Assembly: GCF_007860075.1 (NCBI RefSeq)
Contig: NZ_SJPP01000002.1
Span: 124,001 to 188,000, forward strand
Direction of reading: 5' to 3'
DNA from: Symmachiella macrocystis
GTDB lineage: Bacteria; Planctomycetota; Planctomycetia; Planctomycetales; Planctomycetaceae
DNA: 64,000 bases
Part shown: positions 54,276 through 63,584 of the stretch, one piece after another
Position numbering within the stretch: the first letter of the stretch is position 1
Layout: each line of letters starts with the position of its first letter
Made by a program: the position numbers and the translations under genes
The notes under the pieces: model-generated
Database searches by the model: none
Told to the model about the DNA's origin: nothing
Seen by the model: only the letters and a program-made list of their open reading frames with translations

Positions 54276-57263
54276 ATGCCCCGTCTGCTGCTGTTGTTGT
54301 TGACGATCTTACTCTTAGTCCCGTTTTCACTGGCAACCCTTGCCGCCCAAAAACCGGATGCCGCTGAGTCGGACAATGATCTTCAAGCGGAACTCCCCCG
54401 CATTGCCGCCAAAAGTCCGCAGGAAGCGCTCGCCACTTTCAAATTGCAACCTGGCTTTCGTATCGAATTGGTGGCCGCTGAACCGCTGGTCCGTGACCCG
54501 GTTTCAATTTCTTTCGACGAAAACGGCCGCGCCTATGTGACCGAACTTCCCCGCTACAATCGCTATGAATTTCAAGGGAATGGCACGGTCAAAATCCTCG
54601 AGGACACCAACGGCGACGGGACGTTCGATACTGCCAAAGTGTTCCTGGATGACGTGAAATACCCGACGGCGGTTTTTGCTTATAACGGCGGCGCTTTCGT
54701 TGCGGATCCGCCGCGGGTCTTGTTTTGCAAAGACACCGACGGCGATGGACGTGCCGACGTGCGGCAAACGGTGATGACCGGTTTCAACTTGGATCATGCC
54801 GGAGAAGCGGCACTCAATTCGTTTCGTTGGGGGATGGATAACCGCATCCATCTCTCGTTGTCGTTGGCTGGCGGACAGGTCGTGTCGACAGCTTTGGAAG
54901 ATGCCAAACCGGTTGAGGTCCGCGGGCGGGGGATGGTGTTTGATCCGCGAAACAAAACGTTCGAGCTCACCACTGGCGACGGGCAGCATGGCATGACTTT
55001 GGACGATTGGGGCCGGAAATTCGTCTGCTCCAACAGCAATCCCATGCAGACCTTGATGTACGATGGCCGATACATTGCCCGCAACCCGTACCTCGCGCCT
55101 CCGCCGCCTGCGGTCACGATCGCGCCGGATGGAAAGTACACAAAACTATTCCGTACCAGCAGCATCGAACCTTGGCGCAACGTGCGTACGCGACTTCGCT
55201 CCCAAGGGGTTGTCAAAGGGAGCGACGAAGGGGGCAAGGCGGGTGGTTTTTTCACCGCTGCCACCGGGATCACCGCTTATCGCGGCAATGCCTGGCCGCA
55301 AGAGTATCGCGGCAATCTGTTGGTGGGGGAAGTCTCGAACAATCTGATCTACCGCGCAACGGTCGAACCGAAAGGGGTTGGTGTGGTCGGACGCCGTGCG
55401 GACGCCGATGCGGAGTTTTTGTCCTCGACCGACAACTGGTTTCGCCCGGTCCAACTGGCAAATGCTCCCGATGGATCGTTGTACGTGTTGGATATGTACC
55501 GCGAGTTGATCGAAGGGGCGGCGTTTATTCCGCCGATGATTTTGAAACATCTCGACGTGAATAGCGGCGCGGACCGTGGACGGATATACCGCATTGTCCC
55601 AGATAATTTCAAGCAGCCACCGTTACCCAAGCTCGGACAAGCCTCCACAGCCGAGTTAGTGTCGTTGTTGGAAAGCCCAAACAGTTGGAGCCGGGACACA
55701 GCCTCACGGTTGATCTATGAACGAAAAGACCCGTCGGCCAAACCGCTGCTCAGGAAACTGGCAACGGAATCACAATCGACGCTAGCACGAGCGCACGCAC
55801 TGCATTCGCTCAACGGATTGGAAGGATTGACCGCCGAGGATGTCTTGCGGGGCCTTGCCGATCAAGACCCGCACGTACGGATCGAAAGCCTGCGGCTCGC
55901 GGAGCAATTCGCCGCCGATTCGCCGCAAATCTGCGAGGCGTTGTACCAAGCGACTGGCGACACTGATCGGCAGGTCCGTTACCAGGCCGCATTTTCCATA
56001 GGGGCCTGCAACGGACCGCGACGGGATGCAGTCTTAGCTGCTTTGATCCTTAAAGATGGCGACGATGCTTGGTTTCGCCTTGCAGTGCAGGCTTCCTTGG
56101 GACAGGGCGCTGCCGGAGTCGCAGCGGAATTATTGCGTGATCAGCCGTTTCGTGAAAGCCGTCACGGCGTCGCGTTTCTCGGGAAATTAGCTGAGCAAGT
56201 TGGCACGCAAAACCGTGACAGCGACGTCGCCACGTTTCTCACCAGCGTGCAGTCCCTACCTGCGGAGGAGACAAAATTAGCACAAACATTGATCGGCGGA
56301 TTGCTCGGCAAAGCCAACGCCAAGACCAAACAACAACTTACCGGCACGAGCAACGCCAAGATTGCCGGCTTGTTGAAGGAATTGATCCTACAAGCTCAAA
56401 AAACCGCGACAGACGAACAGGCCAAACCCGCACAACGCATCGAGGCGATCCGCACGCTCGGCTTGAGCGATTTCGCCGCTGTCACCGATTTATTCACCGA
56501 GTTACTGCAACTTCGTCAACCCCCGAAAATTCAATCAGCCACACTCGAAACATTGGTCCGCTTCGACGATGCAGCAGTCGCGGAGTTGATCCTCGAAGCT
56601 TGGCCCCAACTGAGTCCTTCGGTTCGCGCACGGGCCATAGAAACACTCAGCGCGCGACCGGCGTGGATTACCGCATTGTTCAATGCCGTGGACGATGATC
56701 TGGTTCGTCCCGCGGATGTCGGAGCAGCGCGAATTCAATTGCTGAAAACACACAAAAACAGGGCCATTCGCCAACGGGCAGAGCAGTTGTTCGCCGCGCA
56801 GGCGCTCGGCAAACGCGATGATGTCGTCAAAGCCTATCAGTCGGCCTTATCCCTGCAGGGAGACATTGAAGCCGGCCGCCAACTGTTCCGCAAAAATTGC
56901 ACCTCGTGCCATCAGTTAGAAAAGGTGGGTACCGCTCTGGGTGCGGACTTGAAAGCCATTAAGGATCGGGGCAGCGCGGCGATCTTGCTGAACATCCTTG
57001 ACCCCAATCGCGAAGTGAAACCGCAATTCGTCGGCTATGTGTTGATCACCAGCGATGGCCGATCGATCACAGGATTAATCACCAACGAAACGGCCAACAG
57101 CGTCACACTTAAACGCGCCGACGGGACCGGCGACACGGTGTTGCGAGTCGACATCGACGAACTCAGCAGCACCGGCATTTCATTCATGCCCGAAGGGTTA
57201 GAGAAACAACTCAACCCACAACAAATGGCGGATCTGCTGGCGTATTTGAATGCGGTCGAGTAG
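54276..57263 (+). CDS. PVC-type secreted CxxCH protein with dehydrogenase-like propeller
   Basis: 995 residues. Signal peptide MPRLLLLLLTILLLVPFSLA. Residues about 45-445 form a PQQ-like/membrane-bound dehydrogenase-type beta-propeller (FRIELVAAEPLVRDPVSISF, WGMDNRIHLSLSLAGG, VLDMYRELIEGAAFIPP). Residues about 460-800 are helical repeats of HEAT type. A C-terminal cytochrome domain carries CTSCH (875-879) and a conserved ILDPNREVKPQFVGY segment. This arrangement is the PVC-type CxxCH protein family of planctomycetes and verrucomicrobia. Sugar or polyol oxidation with electron transfer to the heme is inferred from the fold only. Confidence 0.92.
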   Translation: MPRLLLLLLTILLLVPFSLATLAAQKPDAAESDNDLQAELPRIAAKSPQEALATFKLQPGFRIELVAAEPLVRDPVSISFDENGRAYVTELPRYNRYEFQGNGTVKILEDTNGDGTFDTAKVFLDDVKYPTAVFAYNGGAFVADPPRVLFCKDTDGDGRADVRQTVMTGFNLDHAGEAALNSFRWGMDNRIHLSLSLAGGQVVSTALEDAKPVEVRGRGMVFDPRNKTFELTTGDGQHGMTLDDWGRKFVCSNSNPMQTLMYDGRYIARNPYLAPPPPAVTIAPDGKYTKLFRTSSIEPWRNVRTRLRSQGVVKGSDEGGKAGGFFTAATGITAYRGNAWPQEYRGNLLVGEVSNNLIYRATVEPKGVGVVGRRADADAEFLSSTDNWFRPVQLANAPDGSLYVLDMYRELIEGAAFIPPMILKHLDVNSGADRGRIYRIVPDNFKQPPLPKLGQASTAELVSLLESPNSWSRDTASRLIYERKDPSAKPLLRKLATESQSTLARAHALHSLNGLEGLTAEDVLRGLADQDPHVRIESLRLAEQFAADSPQICEALYQATGDTDRQVRYQAAFSIGACNGPRRDAVLAALILKDGDDAWFRLAVQASLGQGAAGVAAELLRDQPFRESRHGVAFLGKLAEQVGTQNRDSDVATFLTSVQSLPAEETKLAQTLIGGLLGKANAKTKQQLTGTSNAKIAGLLKELILQAQKTATDEQAKPAQRIEAIRTLGLSDFAAVTDLFTELLQLRQPPKIQSATLETLVRFDDAAVAELILEAWPQLSPSVRARAIETLSARPAWITALFNAVDDDLVRPADVGAARIQLLKTHKNRAIRQRAEQLFAAQALGKRDDVVKAYQSALSLQGDIEAGRQLFRKNCTSCHQLEKVGTALGADLKAIKDRGSAAILLNILDPNREVKPQFVGYVLITSDGRSITGLITNETANSVTLKRADGTGDTVLRVDIDELSSTGISFMPEGLEKQLNPQQMADLLAYLNAVE

Positions 57264-57272
57264 GGGAGCTTG

Positions 57273-57290
57273 CGGTGATTGCAATCACCG
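57273..57290. repeat. Perfect 18-base palindrome CGGTGATTGCAATCACCG
   Basis: An uninterrupted self-complementary 18-mer lies between the stop at 57263 and the convergent LRR gene ending at 57333. It could be a transcript end or a dimer-binding site. Confidence 0.7.
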
Positions 57291-57332
57291 ATTCGCCCCG
57301 CGCTTCGCCTTCACGGATCGAAGAGTTGTTGA

Positions 57333-58511
57333 TCATCCGCCACCGCCGGATGCGACAATCAGGACGGAAAATGATTTGATCTCCGCTCCCAATGCATCGA
57401 CGTCACCTCGAGAGACTTGGGTCTTGTTGGCAATGACCAATTTCAAGTTGGGCATATCTTTCAACTCTCTCAACGTGTCGGCTGAGGTCGGAGTTGAATT
57501 GATTGACAAAATCCTCAGTCGCGGCATGCCTTTGAGCCCCGCAACGGACCCTTCGGTAATCTTGGTACTGTCGAGTGACAAGGTTTCCAGAGCGGGAATT
57601 GCGGCGATGGAGGCGATCCCCGCCTCTTCAACTGGGCAATGACTCAGGCTGAGTGTCTTCAGCGTTTTTAATTCGCCTGCATCCGTAAACGCGGTGCCAT
57701 CGCAGTTGGTATGGGCAAGACTCAGGTCTTCGAGCGGCACACCTTGCAACTCCTTGAGGAAACTTCCCGTCAAGGGAATTTCATCGAGAGAGAGAGACGT
57801 GAGTGACTTGCAGTTCTTGAGCACAGTCAACCCATCGTCAGTCAGATTGCATCCATCCAACTTCAGAGTCTTCAGGTTGGGGATTTCCGAAAGCGTCTTG
57901 AGCGAAGCGTCTGTGAGGTTGGTTCCGGAGGCATCCAACACGGTCAAAGTTTCTAATCCCGCCAACTTGGCGACACCTTCGTCGGAAACAGCGGTGTCTG
58001 CAATCGCCAATTCCTGCAGTTCCTCAAGAGATTGCAAATGATCGAGCCCGGCATTGGTGATCTCTGTTCTCCCCAAATCGAGTTTTTGAAGCTGCGGCAC
58101 ACTGGAGAGTTGTTCAATACCTGCGTCGGTGATTCTTGTCGTCTGAAGCTTCAATGTCCGGAGTCCCGGAGTCTGCTGGAGCAAAACCAGATCCTGATCC
58201 TCGACCAAGGATTGATTGAGACTGACTTGGCCGACTTCAACGCCGCCGTAGAACCTGTCCCAGCCCTCCCAATCTTTTCCGACAATCGATTGCAAAAACT
58301 CAGGGGCAGCCACGGCTGTCTGGATTGTCCCGCCTAGTGAGCTCACTTTGTTGCGAACTTCGACAACCGGCGAGTAACCGACTAATCCTTGCAACGCGAT
58401 CGGAACCAGTAAAACGAGTAGAACGATCGCGAGAAGTATTTTGAAAAGCCACTTCTTCCGCCGAGGCGACGGAGCAGAGGTTGATACGGGAGCAGACTGA
58501 GGGGCGTTCAT
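57333..58511 (-). CDS. Membrane-anchored leucine-rich-repeat protein
   Basis: 392 residues from ATG 58511, with GGTGAA upstream; ATG 58535 is a longer option. Short Pro/Ser-rich cytoplasmic start, one membrane helix (about 22-42: FKILLAIVLLVLLVPIAL), then about eleven leucine-rich repeats of 23-25 residues (for example LRTLKLQTTRITDAGIEQLS and LQKLDLGRTEITNAGLDHLQ). The pattern LxxLxLxxTxITDxGL is typical of planctomycete LRR proteins. They are thought to mediate protein contacts at the membrane; the partner is unknown. No signal cleavage site is evident, so it stays anchored. Confidence 0.85.
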   Translation of the reverse strand: MNAPQSAPVSTSAPSPRRKKWLFKILLAIVLLVLLVPIALQGLVGYSPVVEVRNKVSSLGGTIQTAVAAPEFLQSIVGKDWEGWDRFYGGVEVGQVSLNQSLVEDQDLVLLQQTPGLRTLKLQTTRITDAGIEQLSSVPQLQKLDLGRTEITNAGLDHLQSLEELQELAIADTAVSDEGVAKLAGLETLTVLDASGTNLTDASLKTLSEIPNLKTLKLDGCNLTDDGLTVLKNCKSLTSLSLDEIPLTGSFLKELQGVPLEDLSLAHTNCDGTAFTDAGELKTLKTLSLSHCPVEEAGIASIAAIPALETLSLDSTKITEGSVAGLKGMPRLRILSINSTPTSADTLRELKDMPNLKLVIANKTQVSRGDVDALGAEIKSFSVLIVASGGGG

Positions 58512-59267
58512 GAATTCACCATACATCGAAAGCAAAAGCAGTAAGAGCTGAGCTGGAACCGCTCCCTACTCTAACGAACGCCAACAGAGCAACACAGTCT
58601 TGAGGCCATTTGCATCCGTTTCTTGATAAATGAGCGAGGTTGAATTGAATTAAACGGGGTTGCTTGCCCCCTCGCAAAGTGTCCGCGCGAGGGTATGAAT
58701 CATGCTCGTTTTGTGAGCAATTGTCAATTGTTGTGTTTTAAGCAGAACGATCAAATCCAGCATGAGTTCCACTTTGCGATGTCGAAAACATCGTCAATAT
58801 CAACATCGTGGGAACCATTTTCTTTACTTGAAGATCACACGAATTTGAAGTGGATTTGGCAAAGGCTGTAGCACATAACCCTTGATTTCTATCCTGATGG
58901 AATGGTCGTGGATCGCAATGGGGGCGTTTTTATCCATCAACTGGCCTGGAGACAAGGTGCCGGACCAATCGCCACGACAGTGGTTGTTTGTTGACTTACT
59001 CTGAAAGGTACTTAAGTACTATAGGCAAACGGCTTAGACACGCGTTTTTCGTCCTGTTTTTGTTTGACAATGATCATGGATTATTGCAGGATATAATGGT
59101 TCTTGGCCAATCTTGCAGTATTCATGAATTGCGTGGCGACTTGTCATCAAGCTCCGTCTGATTCGCGGGAAGTACTCGAGTCACGGGATTACTCAACGGC
59201 CACTAATTCTTTTCAAATCCTCATCTGTTAGTTTTTTTCATTTCCCCACAATTCGGAAAGAGAAGTT
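58512..59267. other. Long AT-rich intergenic region upstream of the DUF1559 gene
   Basis: 756 bases with no ORF that looks coding and no strong hairpin. TTGACA at 59064 and TATAAT at 59092 are 22 bases apart, too far for a standard sigma-70 promoter, although TATAAT itself is perfect. This is the least explained non-coding stretch of the window. Confidence 0.45.
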
Positions 59268-60323
59268 ATGAGTAAAGTACGCTCCCGAGGTTTTACTTTG
59301 ATCGAGCTGTTGGTGGTGATCGCAATCATCGCCATCCTCATCGCGTTGCTATTGCCGGCGGTTCAGCAAGCCAGAGAAGCCGCCCGTCGCACTCAGTGCC
59401 GCAATAACATGAAGCAGATGGGCCTGTCCTTACACAACTATCATGATGTGTACACTCAGTTTCCACTGGGGATCGGTTACGTCCAAGGGCCGAACAATCC
59501 CTTCTTCGGAAACCCGCAGAATTCCCCAACCGATGATCCGAATGTCCAAGTCTGGACGACAGCTCTGCTGCCGTATATGGATCAACAGAACATCTACAAA
59601 GGAATCGATTCCCGCGTGACAATCCTCGCCACGCTGCCCCCTTTGGACCTTTCTGTTGCCGGTGCTCCACCCCCCTACGACATGGCGCCCCAAGCGACCG
59701 ACCCCCAGGTCGACAATCAATTGGCGTGTTTCCATGTCATTCCTGGATTCATCTGTCCGAGCACCCCGCGTGCGTCAGATTTGATTGAAGGAGCTGACTT
59801 TGGAGCGATGTTGAATCCGGCACTCGCTGGCGCAGGCATTACCATTAAAGGGGGAGCGATGGACTACTCCGCGACGAGTGCGGTCGGTGGAGACATCGAC
59901 AATGCTGCGGGAGAAGACTTCAATCGTGGAGTGCTCTCGGATGAACAGTATATCGGGATTCGGCACATCATCGACGGTACGACGAACACATCATTCGTCA
60001 TCGAGCGGGCTGGTGCCCCGACCGTTTACCGCAAAGGTCAGGTCGTGCCCGGAATCGTCACACCTGGTGGAACCTGGAATGATCCGTACCTCGGAGCCTC
60101 TTACGTGCGGGGATCCTTCTATGATGGAACGAATGTCGGATCGGGCTTATGTACCATCAATTGCACCAATGAACGATTGGGCGGCGGGTATAGCTTCCAC
60201 GCCGGCGGGACTATGGTCCTGCTTTGTGACGGCTCGGCTCGATTCGTAGGCGAAAGCACCGATGCAGGAGTCATTGGTCGCCTTGTTTCCTTTGCCGGTG
60301 GTGAAATCACTGGAGACTTCTAA
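59268..60323 (+). CDS. DUF1559 prepilin-like protein
   Basis: 351 residues. The N-terminus is a type IV pilin/pseudopilin signal: short basic leader, then [20 protein letters not shown] with cleavage expected after Gly8. The following helix carries [21 protein letters not shown], the DUF1559 hallmark, then LGLHNYHD-like [14 protein letters not shown]. Near the C-terminus the H-x9-DG motif (H311 to D321) is complete. These proteins are very abundant in planctomycetes; a role in secretion or appendage assembly is inferred only from the signal. A terminator follows and then a lipoprotein gene, the usual companion. Confidence 0.93.
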   Translation: MSKVRSRGFTLIELLVVIAIIAILIALLLPAVQQAREAARRTQCRNNMKQMGLSLHNYHDVYTQFPLGIGYVQGPNNPFFGNPQNSPTDDPNVQVWTTALLPYMDQQNIYKGIDSRVTILATLPPLDLSVAGAPPPYDMAPQATDPQVDNQLACFHVIPGFICPSTPRASDLIEGADFGAMLNPALAGAGITIKGGAMDYSATSAVGGDIDNAAGEDFNRGVLSDEQYIGIRHIIDGTTNTSFVIERAGAPTVYRKGQVVPGIVTPGGTWNDPYLGASYVRGSFYDGTNVGSGLCTINCTNERLGGGYSFHAGGTMVLLCDGSARFVGESTDAGVIGRLVSFAGGEITGDF

Positions 60324-60384
60324 GCTGTTGAAGTTCTATCTTTCGTAATTGAAGTTGGAATTCCGACAGAACTGGAGATTTTTG

Positions 60385-60435
60385 GGAGGCCTATTGCTGG
60401 CGCTATGCACGACAGTCAATAGGCCTCCTTTCTTT
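60385..60435 (+). terminator. Intrinsic terminator after the DUF1559 gene
   Basis: GGAGGCCTATTG and CAATAGGCCTCC form a perfect 12-bp stem around a 20-base loop, followed by TTTCTTTC. It stands between the DUF1559 gene and its lipoprotein partner. Confidence 0.85.
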
Positions 60436-60636
60436 CGCGTTTGTGTGCTCGTCTGTTAACCGTTTTTTAGCAGAAATCCAGCTGTCACCACGACACAGCC
60501 TCGAAGACCAAACCGGGCGAAGAATCACGATTCGTGAGGAACCCACCAACGCCTGTTGTGGTCAACGGGTTATGAAGCCGGCTCGCAAACACTTCACATC
60601 ATGACATCCGTCCCTGCTTTCTCGTTGGAAAATGAA

Positions 60637-61155
60637 ATGCTGCAAACGAAGCTCTCTCGCCTTCTACTTTTAGTTTTGGTCCCAGTCCTGATTGCAGGTT
60701 GTTCGAAAGGACCGGATGGCCCGACTCCGCCCAAGACGTCCGTCGTCAGCGGAACGGTCTTAGTGAACGGGAAACCGGCCCCCGTGATTGAATATGGACA
60801 GATCGAATTGAAGCTCTACCCCAAGGGGCGAGATCCGAAGCCAGGAGAACGGATTCCAAAATGCCTTGCCGACAAAGATGGAAACTTTGTCTTCAATTCC
60901 TATCGAGCTGGAGATGGTGCTGTCCCCGGCGAATACGTGCTCACGATGGAGATGCTCAGAGTTGCCTTGGGGGGACTATTTGGCCCAGATCGATTTGGCA
61001 ACAACTTCAATTCCCCCTCCAACACAGACCCCAGGTTCCAAGTGACGGTGGTCGATGACGAACCGACAGTCATCCCCACCATTGACATCAAATTGGACGA
61101 GCTGAAGCAACAGCCGGCACATAAGTATGCTAGCCCGGCCGGAAAACGGGAATAA
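60637..61155 (+). CDS. Lipoprotein paired with the DUF1559 protein
   Basis: 172 residues from ATG 60637 (GGAA upstream); ATG 60601 is a longer option. Signal MLQTKLSRLLLLVLVPVLIAGC ends in a lipobox with Cys22. The mature part is a small beta-sandwich of the carboxypeptidase-regulatory/transthyretin type: VVSGTVLVNGKPAPV, then FVFNSYRAGDGAVPGEYVLT. Such lipoproteins follow DUF1559 genes throughout planctomycetes; the function is unknown. It should be anchored in a membrane facing the periplasm. Confidence 0.85.
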   Translation: MLQTKLSRLLLLVLVPVLIAGCSKGPDGPTPPKTSVVSGTVLVNGKPAPVIEYGQIELKLYPKGRDPKPGERIPKCLADKDGNFVFNSYRAGDGAVPGEYVLTMEMLRVALGGLFGPDRFGNNFNSPSNTDPRFQVTVVDDEPTVIPTIDIKLDELKQQPAHKYASPAGKRE

Positions 61156-61172
61156 TTTGATCGTGCTCCGGG

Positions 61173-62393
61173 TCACTCGATGACCGGCAACACCGGACCC
61201 GAAACTGCCGCTTCGTTGGCGGGTAACTGCGCCGGTTCGGGCATGGGAGCCGGTGGTAATGGCGGTTGGCCCGGCGGAACGACTGGAGCGGGCTGTTGTT
61301 GTGGTGGCGCGATCGGGGGATCCTGGCCGGCAGCTGGATCGCCGCCGGCAGCATCCGCATCCTGGGGCGGCGCCTGCGGGTGCAGGAAGAGTTGCACATA
61401 CTGCGGAGCCCCGGCGAGTTGGCTTGCCGTCTCAAAGAACTTCAGCGCGCGATCAATGTCGTCGTTGAAGTGCAACAGCACGCCCATTAAAAACAGCCGG
61501 TCGGGATCGCGGATATCCTCGCGGACCCATTGTGCCGTTTTCAGCAAGACGGCATCCTTGCCGATTTCGTTTTGTGGTCCGAATCGCTCATCGAGACTCA
61601 CCCCGGTCAGCGGCCAATACGGATCAAGACGTAAGCCTCGCTTGATTTCCCGTACCGCTGATGCCTCATGCCCCATGGCCGCCAAAGCCCAGGCCATGCG
61701 GAAATAGTTGTCCGTCAGATCGGGGGCGACTTTGGTCGCGCTGCGGTAATGCGAATAAGCTTTGCTGTATTTCTGTTGCAAAAACGCGACATCGCCCAAG
61801 CCTTGCTGGTGCAAGCTGCGCTGCTTGGCGGCTCCGTTCGATTTTTTCACAGCCACAACAACCGGAGCGTTCGCCGCGGGCATCAAAGCATTTTTGAGTT
61901 GCTGTAGATCCGCAATCTGTTGATCCTGCTTGAGGACCTCATTATCAAACGGGTCAGCTCCCATAATAAGCGGCTGCCCTTGTATCACGGTCGGATTCCA
62001 TTGCACGGAATTAAAGATGGGTGCGACCACCGGGTAGCTGATGGCACTGTAGCCGTAATACCCCCCATAGGTCCCACCGTACAGGCCATACCCACCGAGA
62101 TATCCATAGCTGTTGGAATACCCATATCCGCCATAGAAACCGGGGCCGCCGTAGAAACCCCGGCCGCCATAACCGCCTCGGTGGCGATGATGATGGTGCC
62201 GCCCCGATGTATTGGAGCCACCGGTCCATGCACGGCCGTAGCGGCGGGCGTATTGATAGTGTGCCTGCGTGGGGCCATATAACCCGCCCGATGCCCCATA
62301 GACTTTGGGGTAGGTTTTGCCGGGCTGTGCTTGTGCCGTGGCTGGAGTCCACGCGCACACAGCTAGCGCTGCGCCGGCGATGAAAAACTTCAT
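61173..62393 (-). CDS. Secreted Gly/Tyr-rich TPR protein
   Basis: 406 residues from ATG 62393, with AAGGAG upstream; the frame is open to 62444. Signal MKFFIAGAALAVCAWTPATA. Next, a low-complexity block (about 50-115) with a run of five His and then many GYGG and FYGG units (YGGRGFYGGPGFYGG). A helical region (about 195-325) has TPR-like repeats (DVAFLQQKYSKAYSHYRSAT, DNYFRMAWALAAMGHEASAV, RALKFFETASQLAGA). The C-terminal 60 residues are Pro/Gln-rich. Gly/Tyr repeats suggest cell-surface or phase-separating behaviour; that is inference. Function is unknown. Confidence 0.8.
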   Translation of the reverse strand: MKFFIAGAALAVCAWTPATAQAQPGKTYPKVYGASGGLYGPTQAHYQYARRYGRAWTGGSNTSGRHHHHRHRGGYGGRGFYGGPGFYGGYGYSNSYGYLGGYGLYGGTYGGYYGYSAISYPVVAPIFNSVQWNPTVIQGQPLIMGADPFDNEVLKQDQQIADLQQLKNALMPAANAPVVVAVKKSNGAAKQRSLHQQGLGDVAFLQQKYSKAYSHYRSATKVAPDLTDNYFRMAWALAAMGHEASAVREIKRGLRLDPYWPLTGVSLDERFGPQNEIGKDAVLLKTAQWVREDIRDPDRLFLMGVLLHFNDDIDRALKFFETASQLAGAPQYVQLFLHPQAPPQDADAAGGDPAAGQDPPIAPPQQQPAPVVPPGQPPLPPAPMPEPAQLPANEAAVSGPVLPVIE

Positions 62394-62648
62394 CCGTATC
62401 GCTCCTTGTTCGATCCGCGCTCGCTGGCTCCCCGAGTTGGTCACGCAACGGTATTATGCGATACTGCTCTGCGCATCGTCAAGATGGGCAGGGCCGGAAG
62501 TGAACCGGAACGCCAAATCCCACACAAAGGCCGGCGGCATTTCAGCATGCCCCCGTAGTATGTTTGTGTTGATCGCTTGGCCATCAAAACGCGGCTGACA
62601 CAGTGTGTGACTGAAGAATTCAAATGAATAACAAGAAAGCCTCGATAC

Positions 62649-63503
62649 ATGCCTGAACCACAGAGTTTCAAACAGGAAATCACCGCTGTATTCGGCCAAC
62701 CGGTTGCAGAAAATCCCACGCAGGTCATGATCGAAGCCGCCTTTGCCGATGCGGGACTGGCTTGGCGATATTTGACGCTGGAAGTTGCGCCCAGCGATCT
62801 CGCTGCAGCCGTCGCCGGAGCAAAGGCGATGGGGTTTCGCGGATTCAATCTTACGATTCCGCACAAAGTCGAGGTCATTCAACACCTGGACCGGCTGAGC
62901 GAGGCGGCCGAAAAGATGGGGGCAGTCAACTGTGTGATTCGCGACGGCGACGAGTTGATCGGTGAAAACACAGACGGCAAGGGGTTTGTGGAGTCGCTCC
63001 GCGAGGTCTCGGACCCCCAAGGGCAAAACGTCGTAATCCTGGGCGCCGGGGGAGCGGCGCGGGCCATTGCCGTCGAAATGGCGCTGGCTGGAGCTGCCAA
63101 ATTCACAATCGTCAATCGCTCGGCGGAACGCGGTGAACAATTGACCGCGCTGATCAAAGCCAAAACCGGCGCCGCCGTTGAGTTCGTGCACTGGACCGAC
63201 GATTACGATATTCCCACCGGCACGCACGTAGTGATCAACGCAACTTCAATCGGCCTGTTTCCGGACGTCGACGCCCGTATTCCGCTAAACACCGGCAGCC
63301 TCACAGCTGACATGGTCGTCGCCGACGTGATCCCCAATCCCCCGGCCACGCGATTGGTACAGGAAGCCACAGCGGCGGGATGCACCGTGTTGGATGGTCT
63401 GGGCATGCTCGTCAACCAGGGCGTGATTGGCTTTCGGCTGTGGACAGGCATCGAACCCAATCCAGCGGTGATGCGGACGGCGCTGGAAGAGGTGTTTGGA
63501 TAG
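62649..63503 (+). CDS. aroE: Shikimate dehydrogenase
   Basis: 284 residues. It reduces 3-dehydroshikimate to shikimate with NADPH in aromatic amino acid synthesis. The N-terminal substrate domain carries GFNLTIPHKVE with catalytic Lys73 and ENTDGKGF with catalytic Asp109; the nucleotide domain has ILGAGGAARAI and VNRSAERG, whose Arg favours NADP. The end GLGMLVNQGVIGFRLWTG is the usual closing helix. No other shikimate gene is near. Length and all motifs match AroE. Confidence 0.96.
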   Translation: MPEPQSFKQEITAVFGQPVAENPTQVMIEAAFADAGLAWRYLTLEVAPSDLAAAVAGAKAMGFRGFNLTIPHKVEVIQHLDRLSEAAEKMGAVNCVIRDGDELIGENTDGKGFVESLREVSDPQGQNVVILGAGGAARAIAVEMALAGAAKFTIVNRSAERGEQLTALIKAKTGAAVEFVHWTDDYDIPTGTHVVINATSIGLFPDVDARIPLNTGSLTADMVVADVIPNPPATRLVQEATAAGCTVLDGLGMLVNQGVIGFRLWTGIEPNPAVMRTALEEVFG

Positions 63504-63584
63504 CATCCGGCAGGTCGACTGGACGACTCCAGTGTCGAGCTATCTACGCTTTGATCGATTCCGTCTGCAGCAATGCCTAACGAT

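Noticed and set aside
59064..59097. TTGACA and TATAAT before the DUF1559 gene as a promoter
   Set aside because: The spacer is 22 bases, outside the sigma-70 range; I keep only the note that the -10 is perfect.
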